Positions 25,370-34,382 of a stretch of DNA of 34,847 nt are shown here, piece by piece. This stretch comes from Nitrospirales bacterium (GTDB lineage Bacteria > Nitrospirota > Nitrospiria > Nitrospirales > UBA8639), in contig JAJDBS010000096.1 in NCBI GenBank assembly GCA_029261235.1, positions 1 through 34,847 on the forward strand, in the 5' to 3' direction. Position numbers and translations under genes: made by a program. How positions within the stretch are numbered: position 1 is the first letter of the stretch; each line of letters begins with the position of its first letter. Below the pieces are notes generated by a model that saw only the letters and a program-made list of their open reading frames with translations, ran no database searches and was not told the origin of the DNA.

Positions 25370-25549
25370 TCAAAGAGAAAGTGTTTCACATTTCAGAAAT
25401 AGGAGAATGTTTATGGCCAGAATGAGTACTGCCCCAAGACAATTGAACAGTAATTCTGGCGTTGAGCCACTATATTGCAAGCTTCGGTATATAACAGGAC
25501 CAAACCGTATGGGAAGAACGATTCCTAGGCAGAGGAGGATGACTTCCAT
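25370..25549 (-). CDS. Very small membrane protein, 59 residues
   Basis: ATG 25549 to TGA 25370. The product MEVILLCLGIVLPIRFGPVI ... CLGAVLILAINILLFLKC has two hydrophobic segments separated by a short polar loop, the same style as the downstream frames. A stop codon lies just before the ATG and no ribosome site is clear. It could be a real small protein or a fragment of a broken membrane protein. Confidence 0.35.
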   Translation of the reverse strand: MEVILLCLGIVLPIRFGPVIYRSLQYSGSTPELLFNCLGAVLILAINILLFLKCETLSL

Positions 25550-25628
25550 CCATTTGGTCTACTGACTCTGAATGACGGATGGTTCATTCATGAGGAGAAT
25601 TGAGAGGATGAGCTATGGCTACGGTCTG

Positions 25629-27797
25629 CTAGGGAGTAGCAATAGATGAAAGGTCTTCTTTGGCAGCATCGAGTGATTGAAGAATTTCTTCAATTTCTGC
25701 ATCAGTCGCCTCGAGAGGACTTTCGCTTGATGCTGGAGATGCCGCAGCGGATTTCGTCTTTTGGTTAATTGTTTTATTGGTTGGTTTCAAGGCTGCGGGA
25801 TTGTTAATCGGTGTGTTCTTTGTCGTGTTTATCGTTGACAGAGGGGCCTCAGGGACGACTGGAGTTGTCTTTGTTGGTGGCTGCTGCAGAGGAGCAGGTG
25901 ATGGGCTTGATAACGCCGGTTTTTGAGCAGGAATGATAGATGGTGCTTGTGGCGCGTTCTCGGCTTTCGGTTGGGATGGAGCCTTCAGAAGGTTTCCGTT
26001 TTTCGTCGCATTAGGGCTCAAAAGAGGATCATTCTCACGGATTGCCGGAGTCGTTCTTGCTGGTTGCTGTTGAACCGGGACGGACGACACGTTGGCCTTG
26101 GTCTGTTTTTTTGCTGGGATAACAGGCTGTCGTTGCGATGCGTTGTTCGCGCTCGAAGATTTGCCTGGTGACTTCTGAAGAGGCGCGGTTGTCGTCGCTT
26201 GAGTCTTGGAAAGAGGAGCAATCTTGGGGACGACCGGAGTCGTCTTTGCGGGTTGCTGTTGAACTGGGGCGGACGACACGTTGGGCTTGGTCTGGTTCTT
26301 TGCTGGAATAACACGCTGTCGTCGTGATGTGTTGCTATCACTCGGTGGCTTGGCCGGCGACTTTTGGACAGGTGTGATGTTCGTCGCTTGAGTCTTGCGA
26401 AGAGGAGCAATCTTGGGGATGACCGGAGTCGTCTTTGCCGGTTGCTGTTGAACCGAAGTAGACGATGTCGGTGCAATAGGCTGTTTCTTCGTTCTGGCCG
26501 ATGCTTTGTTCGGTTGAGTTTCTCTCGTACGTGTTGGCTGCTGAATGTTGGGTTCACTCTCTTTCGGAGTATCCAGAATATCTTGAGAAGGAGCGTTTGA
26601 ATTTTTCTGCTTTGCCGGCAGTGTTTGTTTCAGAATTATGTCCCCTGTTGAGTGTTCTGGCTGTGTGCGCATACCGGAGATATAGGGTTCTATTGCATCC
26701 CGATACCAATATCCGAGTCCTCCAGCTAATCCAATGACGACGATGAGAGCCAAGATAGTTCCGATTTTGGCGGTCGAATTGTCTTGGCCATAATCCACAG
26801 AAGATTTGGGTCGTTGGACCTGTGGTGTCCTCGTGAGGGATGGTTCCGAAATGGCAGACGGTAAAGGTGTCCTAGATGTCTTCGTCGGTTCTGTTGACTC
26901 CTCATGAGTGCGGGCCTGTGGTTGCGGAGGTTCAGGCGGTAGGAATTTACTCGTTTTACTCAAAGGGAGTTTGGATAATTGTTGGCTAATGACCGTTAAC
27001 ACATAGGTTGCATCTTGGAGCCGTTGTTGGGTTTTATTCCTGGTCATTTCCCTAATGAGGTCACATATGGCTGTCGGCATGGTCGTGGGGAAATCAAATG
27101 TTGGGTCAGTTTGGTCGAACGCTAATTTCCCCATAATGGACGTTTTGGGTAGCCCTGCATATGGGACGGTGCCTGTGACCATTTCGTACATCATGAATCC
27201 AAGCGAATATAAATCGCTACTGACATTGAGTAGCTCTTCCTTGGCAATTTCAGGCGGAAAATAGGGCAAAGGCCGCAGAATTTCTTCGTCACCATCAGCC
27301 AAGATATCCATGATGAGCCATGATAAACCTAGATCCATGACTTTGATCTGCCCTTGTGGTCCAACCAACACATGGCCCGGATGAAGCGTTCCGTGGATGA
27401 TGCCTTGGAAATGTGTATGGACGAGGACTTCCGCAATTTCTCGCGCAAGCATGAGCATATCTTGAACGGACAATTTACCCTTGTCATGAATGAGCTGTTG
27501 GAGACTGGGAGCGTCGAAGAATTCCATAAAGACAACCGCGGTATCACCCTCTTCTTCGACTTTGAAAATTTTAATGAGATTTGGGTGTTCTAAGCGGAGA
27601 AGGGGTTTGGACTTTTCAACAAACGTTTTCCCTCGAATTAAACGACCGTTGATCTGGGAATGATAGATTTTGATTGCCACTTCCTGTCGTAACCCAATGT
27701 CATAGCCATAGAGAATTGTTCCCGTTTGCCCTTTGGCAATTTCGCCCTGAATATCAAATTTTCCGTCGAATAATTGTTTTTTGATGAGGGCTTTCAC
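25629..27797 (-). CDS. Transmembrane Ser/Thr kinase-fold protein, probable pseudokinase
   Basis: 722 residues from GTG 27797, with TAAGGTAG upstream. Residues about 12-280 have a bacterial eukaryotic-like kinase fold: GQTGT glycine loop, AIKIY with Lys43, LEHPNLIKIFKV, MEFFDAPSLQQLI, and KVMDLGLS with Asp155. The catalytic HRDLKxxN is replaced by HGTLHPGH (135-142), so the catalytic Asp, the Lys and the Asn are gone, and the alpha-C glutamate position also looks altered (FVEKSKPLL). One membrane helix (ILALIVVIGLAGGLGYW, about 347-364) leads to a Pro/Gln/Lys/Thr-rich outer part with 63-residue repeats (VQQQPAKTTPV-PKIAPL-KTQ). It probably senses or scaffolds at the envelope rather than phosphorylating. 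The row of membrane frames lies downstream on the same strand. Confidence 0.85.
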   Translation of the reverse strand: MKALIKKQLFDGKFDIQGEIAKGQTGTILYGYDIGLRQEVAIKIYHSQINGRLIRGKTFVEKSKPLLRLEHPNLIKIFKVEEEGDTAVVFMEFFDAPSLQQLIHDKGKLSVQDMLMLAREIAEVLVHTHFQGIIHGTLHPGHVLVGPQGQIKVMDLGLSWLIMDILADGDEEILRPLPYFPPEIAKEELLNVSSDLYSLGFMMYEMVTGTVPYAGLPKTSIMGKLAFDQTDPTFDFPTTMPTAICDLIREMTRNKTQQRLQDATYVLTVISQQLSKLPLSKTSKFLPPEPPQPQARTHEESTEPTKTSRTPLPSAISEPSLTRTPQVQRPKSSVDYGQDNSTAKIGTILALIVVIGLAGGLGYWYRDAIEPYISGMRTQPEHSTGDIILKQTLPAKQKNSNAPSQDILDTPKESEPNIQQPTRTRETQPNKASARTKKQPIAPTSSTSVQQQPAKTTPVIPKIAPLRKTQATNITPVQKSPAKPPSDSNTSRRQRVIPAKNQTKPNVSSAPVQQQPAKTTPVVPKIAPLSKTQATTTAPLQKSPGKSSSANNASQRQPVIPAKKQTKANVSSVPVQQQPARTTPAIRENDPLLSPNATKNGNLLKAPSQPKAENAPQAPSIIPAQKPALSSPSPAPLQQPPTKTTPVVPEAPLSTINTTKNTPINNPAALKPTNKTINQKTKSAAASPASSESPLEATDAEIEEILQSLDAAKEDLSSIATP
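26062..26628 (-). repeat. 189-bp tandem repeats inside the kinase-like gene
   Basis: The block starting GGTTGCTGTTGAAC on the + strand recurs at 26062, 26251 and 26440, exactly 189 bases (63 codons) apart, and a diverged version begins near 25876. Units encode VQQQPAKTTPV, PKIAPL, KSP and VIPAK stretches. The spacing keeps the frame. The end coordinate is approximate, because the last unit fades into non-repeated sequence. Confidence 0.8.
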
Positions 27798-28027
27798 AAT
27801 AGTTGCTACCTTACGAGGGGTAAAAAAGTGTGATGCTCACCTTCGTGAGACGAAAGCTGCTCCAACATTGAGGATAGACCTATGACATTCTCGTACATCT
27901 TGTCGGAATGGAGGAGGATTTTCTTGAATGCCAAGGCTTCTTTGGTGTTGACTCTGGATCCGCTGGTTGAGAGCGATCGTATTGGTGGAAAAAACCCTGA
28001 GGGAGTTGGCTAGATGAAGAGCAACGT

Positions 28028-29188
28028 TTAGATGATGTGGAGAGATTGGCCAATCTGTTTGATGGCTACGAGTGCCGTATCTATTTGCTCTAGAGAATGT
28101 TCGGCTGTCACTGTAATGCGGAGGCGGCTTGTGCCTTTAGGAACGGTGGGAGGCCTAATTGCGGGGATATAAATCCCTTTTTCTCGAAGAAGCTGACTCA
28201 TTTTCATGGCGAGCTCTGTGTCTTTCAAGAGAATAGGGAGAATGGGGCTCTGTGTCTTCGTCAATTGATAGCCCATGTCTGTTAATCCTCGGTGCATTTT
28301 TTCACGATTTTTCCAGAGACGAGTACGTCGTTCTGGCTCTTGTTGAATGAGATGTATTGCTGCCTGGGCCGCAGCTGCCATAGCTGGTGGTGGTGCGGTG
28401 CTGTACATGAATGATCGTGAGGTATTAATCAGGTACGCGATGAAATTTTTTGTTCCTGTCATGAACCCCCCACTGGTACCGAGGGCTTTGCTGAGGGTGC
28501 CCATATGGAGCACATTGGCTGACTCTACTCCCCACTGTTCGATGCTGCCGCGTCCCGTGGGACCCATCACGCCGGTCCCATGAGCATCATCCACCAATAG
28601 GAGGGCCTCGAATTCTTCAGCCAAACGTGCCAGTTCCGTCAGTGGGGCGAGGTCACCGTCCATACTAAAGACGCCCTCGGTGATGAGCAGAGTTGGTTGT
28701 TTGGGAGGTCGTTTTGTCAAAAGCGCTTGTATCTGCTCCAGGTCGTTGTGGCGGAAGATCCGTAAAGTTGCTCGACTAAGCCGGCAGGCATCAATCAGGC
28801 TGGCATGGCATAACCGGTCTGCCAATATGAGCCCACCTGGTTTAGTCAGCTGAGGAATGACACCAAGATTTGTCGCATACCCAGAAGAAAAGGTGAGCGC
28901 AGCCTCAGAGCGGGTGAAGTGAGCTAAGGCCAGCTCTAAATCGTGATGGGGGCTAGAGGTGCCAGAAATGAGCCGAGAAGCTCCGGTACCAACGCCAAAT
29001 TTCTCAATAGCCTTCTGGGCTGCATGTTTGACTTCAGGGTGGTTAGCCAGTCCTAGGTAGTTGTTAGAGGCAAATTGGAGGGTCTTTCGTCCATCTAAGG
29101 CCATGAATGGCCCTGCGGGGGAATCCAGTACGGATATTTTGCGCAAGAGATGTTCTTGGGCGAATCGTTGAAGATCTGCTTCCCACAT
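28028..29188 (-). CDS. bioF: 8-amino-7-oxononanoate synthase
   Basis: 386 residues. BioF is a PLP enzyme of the alpha-oxoamine synthase family that condenses pimeloyl-ACP (or -CoA) with alanine in biotin synthesis. Visible are FASNNYLGLANHPEV, GVGTGASRLISGTSSPHHDLE, the PLP-stacking DRLCHASLIDACRLS, DDAHGTGVMGPTGRG, and the PLP lysine Lys234 in MGTLSKALGTSGGF, followed by FMYSTAPPPAMAAAA. It is about 230 bases upstream of the pseudokinase start on the same strand and divergent from ilvB; no other bio genes are in the window. Close relatives (Kbl) act on glycine, but the full sequence pattern favours BioF. Confidence 0.9.
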   Translation of the reverse strand: MWEADLQRFAQEHLLRKISVLDSPAGPFMALDGRKTLQFASNNYLGLANHPEVKHAAQKAIEKFGVGTGASRLISGTSSPHHDLELALAHFTRSEAALTFSSGYATNLGVIPQLTKPGGLILADRLCHASLIDACRLSRATLRIFRHNDLEQIQALLTKRPPKQPTLLITEGVFSMDGDLAPLTELARLAEEFEALLLVDDAHGTGVMGPTGRGSIEQWGVESANVLHMGTLSKALGTSGGFMTGTKNFIAYLINTSRSFMYSTAPPPAMAAAAQAAIHLIQQEPERRTRLWKNREKMHRGLTDMGYQLTKTQSPILPILLKDTELAMKMSQLLREKGIYIPAIRPPTVPKGTSRLRITVTAEHSLEQIDTALVAIKQIGQSLHII

Positions 29189-29277
29189 CTAAAAAGGTTC
29201 TATCTTATGGCTGAAGCGGGCATGAGGTTCTCATCGATTCATATTTCGTAATTGATCAAATCCTGCTACAATATACA

Positions 29278-29307
29278 TTGACTTAAAAAAATGGCCCATA
29301 TTATCAT
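29278..29307 (+). promoter_or_regulatory. Candidate sigma-70 promoter for ilvB
   Basis: TTGACT at 29278-29283 with TATTAT (29299-29304, spacer 15) or TATCAT (29302-29307, spacer 18). It lies in the 264-base gap between divergent bioF and ilvB, about 150 bases before the ilvB start, leaving room for a leader with the hairpin at 29341-29370. Confidence 0.4.
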
Positions 29308-29340
29308 AAACCTATTTATTCTGGATGGTTCCGCTAAGGT

Positions 29341-29370
29341 CAGAAGCACACATTTTTGTGTGCGCTTCTG
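29341..29370 (+). promoter_or_regulatory. Strong hairpin in the ilvB leader region
   Basis: CAGAAGC-ACACA (29341-29352) pairs with TGTGT-gc-GCTTCTG (29357-29370): 12 pairs with a two-base bulge and a TTTT loop. No T-tail follows, so it is not a simple terminator. It may be an operator, given its symmetry, or an RNA structure in the leader of the branched-chain amino acid genes. Confidence 0.4.
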
Positions 29371-29452
29371 AAAATAATGCTGGATGCTTCTAAAGTGAAA
29401 TTAGTGTTCGCGGATTCTATTTCAACAGTCTTTTAATCAAAAGGTGAATCTC

Positions 29453-31228
29453 ATGCAACTGACTGGCGCAGAAATTTTTCTTGAGTCCTTAAAACGTGAA
29501 GGCGTAGATACGCTTTTTGCCTTGCCGGGTGGCGTGGTCTTGAAGATTTTTGATGTGCTCCATCAGCAAAAGGATATTCGAGTTATTTTGACTCGTCATG
29601 AGCAAGGGGCTGGGCATATGGCTGAAGGTTATGCCAAAGCCACGGGAAAACCTGGAGTGTGCTTAATTACCTCTGGCCCGGGAATGACCAATGTCATCAC
29701 CGCGTTAGCTGATGCTTATATGGATTCTGTCCCGATGGTCTGTTTTTCCGGGCAAGTCCCCACAGGGATGATTGGGAATGATGCCTTTCAAGAAGCTGAT
29801 AATACTGGCTTGAGCCGTCCTTGCACCAAGTACAATTTTTTAGTCAAAGATGTGAACGATTTAGCGCAGACGATTAAAGAGGCGTTTTATCTGGCTTCCA
29901 CCGGAAGACCAGGTCCGGTGTTAGTGGATATTCCCAAAGATATTTCCATGGATAAAGGAGAATTTCATTATCCAAAATCCGTCTCGATTCGTGGGTACAA
30001 TCCGACATATGACGGGAGTAAGTGGAAGATTAAACAGGCAGCTGATGCCATCATGAAATCAAAACGACCCATTCTCTATATCGGTGGCGGGGTGCAGCAT
30101 TCTGGAGCCTCCGCAGAAGTCATGGAATTGGCCGAAATGACTCAGATTCCCGTGGATATGACCTTGATGGCCTTAGGGGCCTTTCCAGGAAATCATCCGT
30201 TATCCCTCGGGATGTTAGGGATGCATGGTACGTATGTGGCGAATATGGCCATGCATTATTCAGATTTAGTGATTGCTGTTGGTGCTCGGTTTGATGATCG
30301 GGTGACGGGGAAAGTGGCAGAGTTTTGTCCTACCGCAAAAATCATTCATATTGATATTGATCCGACCTCTATTCGAAAAAATATTCATGTGGATATTCCC
30401 ATTGTTGGTGATTGTAAGCGGGTCCTCATTGAACTGAATAATATTCTTCGAGCCACGGTGAATGGCAATCAACGAGAACAGCGAAAGCCTTGGTGGGATC
30501 AACTGACCGCATGGCAACAAGAGCATCCATTGGCCTATACCCAAGAGCCTGAAGCTCAAATTAAACCACAATATCTGATTAACCGGTTGTATGAATTAAC
30601 AGCTGACCGTGATCCAATCGTGTCTACTGATGTAGGCCAGCATCAAATGTGGGCGGCGCAATACTTTAAGCTAAAAAACCCACTGACGTGGTTGACGTCA
30701 GGGGGATTGGGGACGATGGGCTTTGGGTTCCCAGCTGCCATGGGAGCGCAAGCAGCTTTCCCGGGTCGTCTTGTGTTGTGTATTGCAGGAGATGGCAGTA
30801 TTCAAATGAATACGCAAGAGTTAGCAACGGCGGTGATTGAGAAGCTACCGGTCAAGGTCTTTGTGATCAATAATCGTTTCCATGGGATGGTTCGCCAGTG
30901 GCAAGACCTCTTTTATGAAGGGCGGTATTCCTGTAGTCAACTAGGTAATGTGCCAGATTTTGTGAAATTGGCTGAAGCCTATGGGGCAGCTGGAATTCGT
31001 ATTGATAAGATAGGGGATGTGGATGCGGGCATTCAAGAAGCTCTCGCCATTGATCGGCCGGTCTTTATTGATGTTCCGGTCTACCAATATGAAAATTGTT
31101 ATCCCATGATCCCGGCTGGAGGGAGCAATCATGAGATGCTGTTAGAGGATCCTCCGGATCTTAAAAAACCGCAATCAACACATCAGCAAGCTAGCCAAGC
31201 AGGCTCTGATACTGTGCTCACTGCTTAG
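29453..31228 (+). CDS. ilvB: Acetolactate synthase, large catalytic subunit
   Basis: 591 residues from ATG 29453, with AAAAGGTGA just upstream; a GTG at 29444 lies within that site and is unlikely. IlvB uses thiamine diphosphate to condense pyruvate (or with 2-oxobutyrate) in valine, leucine and isoleucine synthesis. The family pattern is clear: FALPGGVVLKIFDVL, the glutamate in RHEQGAGHMAEGYA, ITSGPGMTNVITALADAY, GARFDDRVTGK for FAD, and the metal/ThDP motif GDGSIQMNTQELATA ending at INN. ilvN follows after 13 bases. Confidence 0.96.
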   Translation: MQLTGAEIFLESLKREGVDTLFALPGGVVLKIFDVLHQQKDIRVILTRHEQGAGHMAEGYAKATGKPGVCLITSGPGMTNVITALADAYMDSVPMVCFSGQVPTGMIGNDAFQEADNTGLSRPCTKYNFLVKDVNDLAQTIKEAFYLASTGRPGPVLVDIPKDISMDKGEFHYPKSVSIRGYNPTYDGSKWKIKQAADAIMKSKRPILYIGGGVQHSGASAEVMELAEMTQIPVDMTLMALGAFPGNHPLSLGMLGMHGTYVANMAMHYSDLVIAVGARFDDRVTGKVAEFCPTAKIIHIDIDPTSIRKNIHVDIPIVGDCKRVLIELNNILRATVNGNQREQRKPWWDQLTAWQQEHPLAYTQEPEAQIKPQYLINRLYELTADRDPIVSTDVGQHQMWAAQYFKLKNPLTWLTSGGLGTMGFGFPAAMGAQAAFPGRLVLCIAGDGSIQMNTQELATAVIEKLPVKVFVINNRFHGMVRQWQDLFYEGRYSCSQLGNVPDFVKLAEAYGAAGIRIDKIGDVDAGIQEALAIDRPVFIDVPVYQYENCYPMIPAGGSNHEMLLEDPPDLKKPQSTHQQASQAGSDTVLTA

Positions 31229-31241
31229 ATTGATAGGAATT

Positions 31242-31763
31242 ATGGAACACATTATTTCGCTCACGTTAGAGAATAAATTCGGGTCATTATCTCGTGTGGC
31301 CGGTCTGTTCAGTGGACGAGGGTTCAATATTGAAAGTCTGTCCGTGGCTCCGACCTTGGACCCTTCAGTTTCGATGATGACGATTGTCACCAGCGGAGAT
31401 GATCGAATTATCGAACAGATTATGAAACAATTGAATAAAGTGATTGACGTCATTAAGGTGGTTGATATTAGCGAAAATGAATTTGTGGAACGCGAAACTG
31501 CCTTGATTAAGGTGCATACTCGGCCAGAGGATCGGGCTGAAGCCTTACGCATTGCAGATATTTTTCGAGCGAGTGTTCTCGATTCCTCTCCGACCAGCTA
31601 TACCATTGAAGTAACGGGGGATGTGAGAAAGGTCCAAGCCATTATTCAATTACTCCAACCGCTTGGTATCAAAGAATTAGTGCGGACCGGCCGAATTGCC
31701 ATTGCTCGAGAGCCTACACGCCACGCGCAAGCCCAACCCAGACCGCTTGCGAAAGCGAACTAA
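31242..31763 (+). CDS. ilvN: Acetolactate synthase, small regulatory subunit
   Basis: 173 residues from ATG 31242, preceded by AGGA; a TTG four codons earlier is less likely. The N-terminal ACT domain begins HIISLTLENKFGSLSRVAGL with FSGRGFNIESLSVAPT, the region that binds valine for feedback control in this family. The C-terminal half has RETALIKVHT and KELVRTGRIAIARE, as expected for full-length IlvH/IlvN-type subunits. It is the partner of ilvB just upstream. Confidence 0.95.
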   Translation: MEHIISLTLENKFGSLSRVAGLFSGRGFNIESLSVAPTLDPSVSMMTIVTSGDDRIIEQIMKQLNKVIDVIKVVDISENEFVERETALIKVHTRPEDRAEALRIADIFRASVLDSSPTSYTIEVTGDVRKVQAIIQLLQPLGIKELVRTGRIAIAREPTRHAQAQPRPLAKAN

Positions 31764-31838
31764 TCGGGTCGACCCACTCTGTCTTAATAAAAACGTTCCG
31801 TTCATGATCTGTGGCGGAGCCGACAAGGTATGTTCTAA

Positions 31839-32873
<1,035 letters not shown>

Positions 32874-32888
32874 TGAGACGTATCGCGC

Positions 32889-33554
32889 ATGGCTGACCGG
32901 GCGAAAGGTATTCCCGTCGCCAAAGAAGGTCTTCCCTTTATTGCCATAGGTGGACTCCTCACTCTGGGTGCTTGGATGATGGGAGGGGTCTGGTCTACCT
33001 GTTTTTTAGGGTCTTTCACTCTTTTTACGACCTGGTTTTTTCGAAATCCTGGTCGGACGATTCCTCATGGGGAGAATGTCATTGTTTCACCAGGAGATGG
33101 GACAGTTGTTGCTGTGGAATCGGAATTCGAACATCGCTATTTAAAAGAACAGAGTGTTCGCATCAGTATCTTTCTTAATGTGTTTAATGTGCATATCAAT
33201 AGAATGCCTATCGCTGGACGGGTCGAAGATACCGTGTATCAACCTGGAAAATTTATGATGGCGAACCATCCAGAGGCTTCGAGCAACAATGAGCAAAATG
33301 CGCTGATGCTGTGCCGATCTGATGGTGTCAAAATCCTGTGTGTGCAAATAGCTGGGTTGATTGCGCGGCGTATTGTGTCTTGGGTGGTGCCGGGTGAGCA
33401 GGTTGCAAAAGGTGATCGATTTGGTTTGATTCGTTTTGGGTCACGAATGGATGTGTATGTGCCTCAAACAAGCACGATTCAAGTGCAGGTTGGGTCAAAA
33501 GTGAAAGGCGGCTCATCGATATTAGCGGAGGTGCCATGCGCGGAAATTTCATGA
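32889..33554 (+). CDS. psd: Phosphatidylserine decarboxylase proenzyme, short form
   Basis: 221 residues, the short PSD-A-type length. It makes phosphatidylethanolamine from phosphatidylserine and matures by self-cleavage at a Gly-Ser bond, giving a pyruvoyl group; the site here is GS in IRFGSRMDVYVP. Other features: two hydrophobic segments at 15-45 (FIAIGGLLTLGAWMMGG, FLGSFTLFTTWFFRNPGR), SPGDGTVV, RISIFLNVFNVHINRMP and PGKFMMANHPEAS. It starts 15 bases after ilvC and overlaps pssA by 19 bases, the gene that makes its substrate. Confidence 0.95.
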   Translation: MADRAKGIPVAKEGLPFIAIGGLLTLGAWMMGGVWSTCFLGSFTLFTTWFFRNPGRTIPHGENVIVSPGDGTVVAVESEFEHRYLKEQSVRISIFLNVFNVHINRMPIAGRVEDTVYQPGKFMMANHPEASSNNEQNALMLCRSDGVKILCVQIAGLIARRIVSWVVPGEQVAKGDRFGLIRFGSRMDVYVPQTSTIQVQVGSKVKGGSSILAEVPCAEIS

Positions 33555-34321
33555 AGCAACCACGAAGACGTCGGGTCGTCTCCCTTATTCCAAATATTCT
33601 CACCACGGGGAATTTGTTTAGCGGTCTCGCGGCTATTTTGTTTGTGTTTGGCGCAAACTTTGAAGCCGCAGCCATCGCCATTCTTGTGGCGATAGTGTTT
33701 GATGTGTTGGATGGGACAACCGCTCGCCTCATGAAAAGTACGAGTGACTTTGGGCTGCAATATGATTCATTGGGTGATCTCGTGTCCTTTGGTGTGGCCC
33801 CAGGCTTGTTAATCTATGTCTGGGCTCTGAGTACACCAAAAATGTTGGGTGCGGCCGTCATGTTTGCCTTCGTGGCCTGTGGTGCGCTCCGCTTAGCTCG
33901 GCACAATGTGTTGGCCACCACAAGTAATAACGAGAAACCGTTCACTGGTCTTCCTATTCCTGGCGCAGCTGGCGTCATTGCGACGCTGGTGATTTTTGAT
34001 CATCATGTTTTCGTATTGGGTGAAAGCGTTAAGCCGATTTTGGGAATTGTCCTCACACTTTCATTGGCGTTTCTCATGGTGAGTACGTTTTGCTATCGAA
34101 GTCTGAAAGACTTAAAAGCGCAAGAACATCATCATTTTAATTATTTAGTCTATGCGGTACTGATTCTGATGGCCGTGTTGGCGTATCCCCAGGCCATGCT
34201 GTTTGTGGTTTTTGCGGTCTATGCACTTTCCGGAGTTGTTGAGCAAGGTTGGAAATTTGTGGCTGGTATGGCAGGGGAAAAATCAAAAACCGAAATGCCA
34301 TCGGATGAGTTCCCGAAATAA
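33536..34321 (+). CDS. pssA: CDP-diacylglycerol-serine O-phosphatidyltransferase
   Basis: 261 residues from ATG 33536, supported by GGAGG; an ATG five codons on is also possible. PssA is a membrane CDP-alcohol phosphatidyltransferase. The family signature D-G-x2-A-R-x8-G-x3-D-x3-D is complete within DGTTARLMKSTSDFGLQYDS and the following LGD. Several membrane helices follow (LGAAVMFAFVACGALRLA, GIVLTLSLAFLMVSTFC, YAVLILMAVLAYPQAMLFVV). It overlaps the end of psd by 19 bases, so translation is probably coupled. Confidence 0.95.
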   Translation: MRGNFMKQPRRRRVVSLIPNILTTGNLFSGLAAILFVFGANFEAAAIAILVAIVFDVLDGTTARLMKSTSDFGLQYDSLGDLVSFGVAPGLLIYVWALSTPKMLGAAVMFAFVACGALRLARHNVLATTSNNEKPFTGLPIPGAAGVIATLVIFDHHVFVLGESVKPILGIVLTLSLAFLMVSTFCYRSLKDLKAQEHHHFNYLVYAVLILMAVLAYPQAMLFVVFAVYALSGVVEQGWKFVAGMAGEKSKTEMPSDEFPK

Positions 34322-34382
34322 TGGACATGAGAACGATTACCATAATAGAGCTGAGGCCACCTCTGCGTGGAGGGTCTGAATC

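Noticed and set aside
29341..29370. Rho-independent terminator or T-box before ilvB
   Set aside because: The hairpin has no T-tail, and no T-box sequence or specifier-type leader was found.
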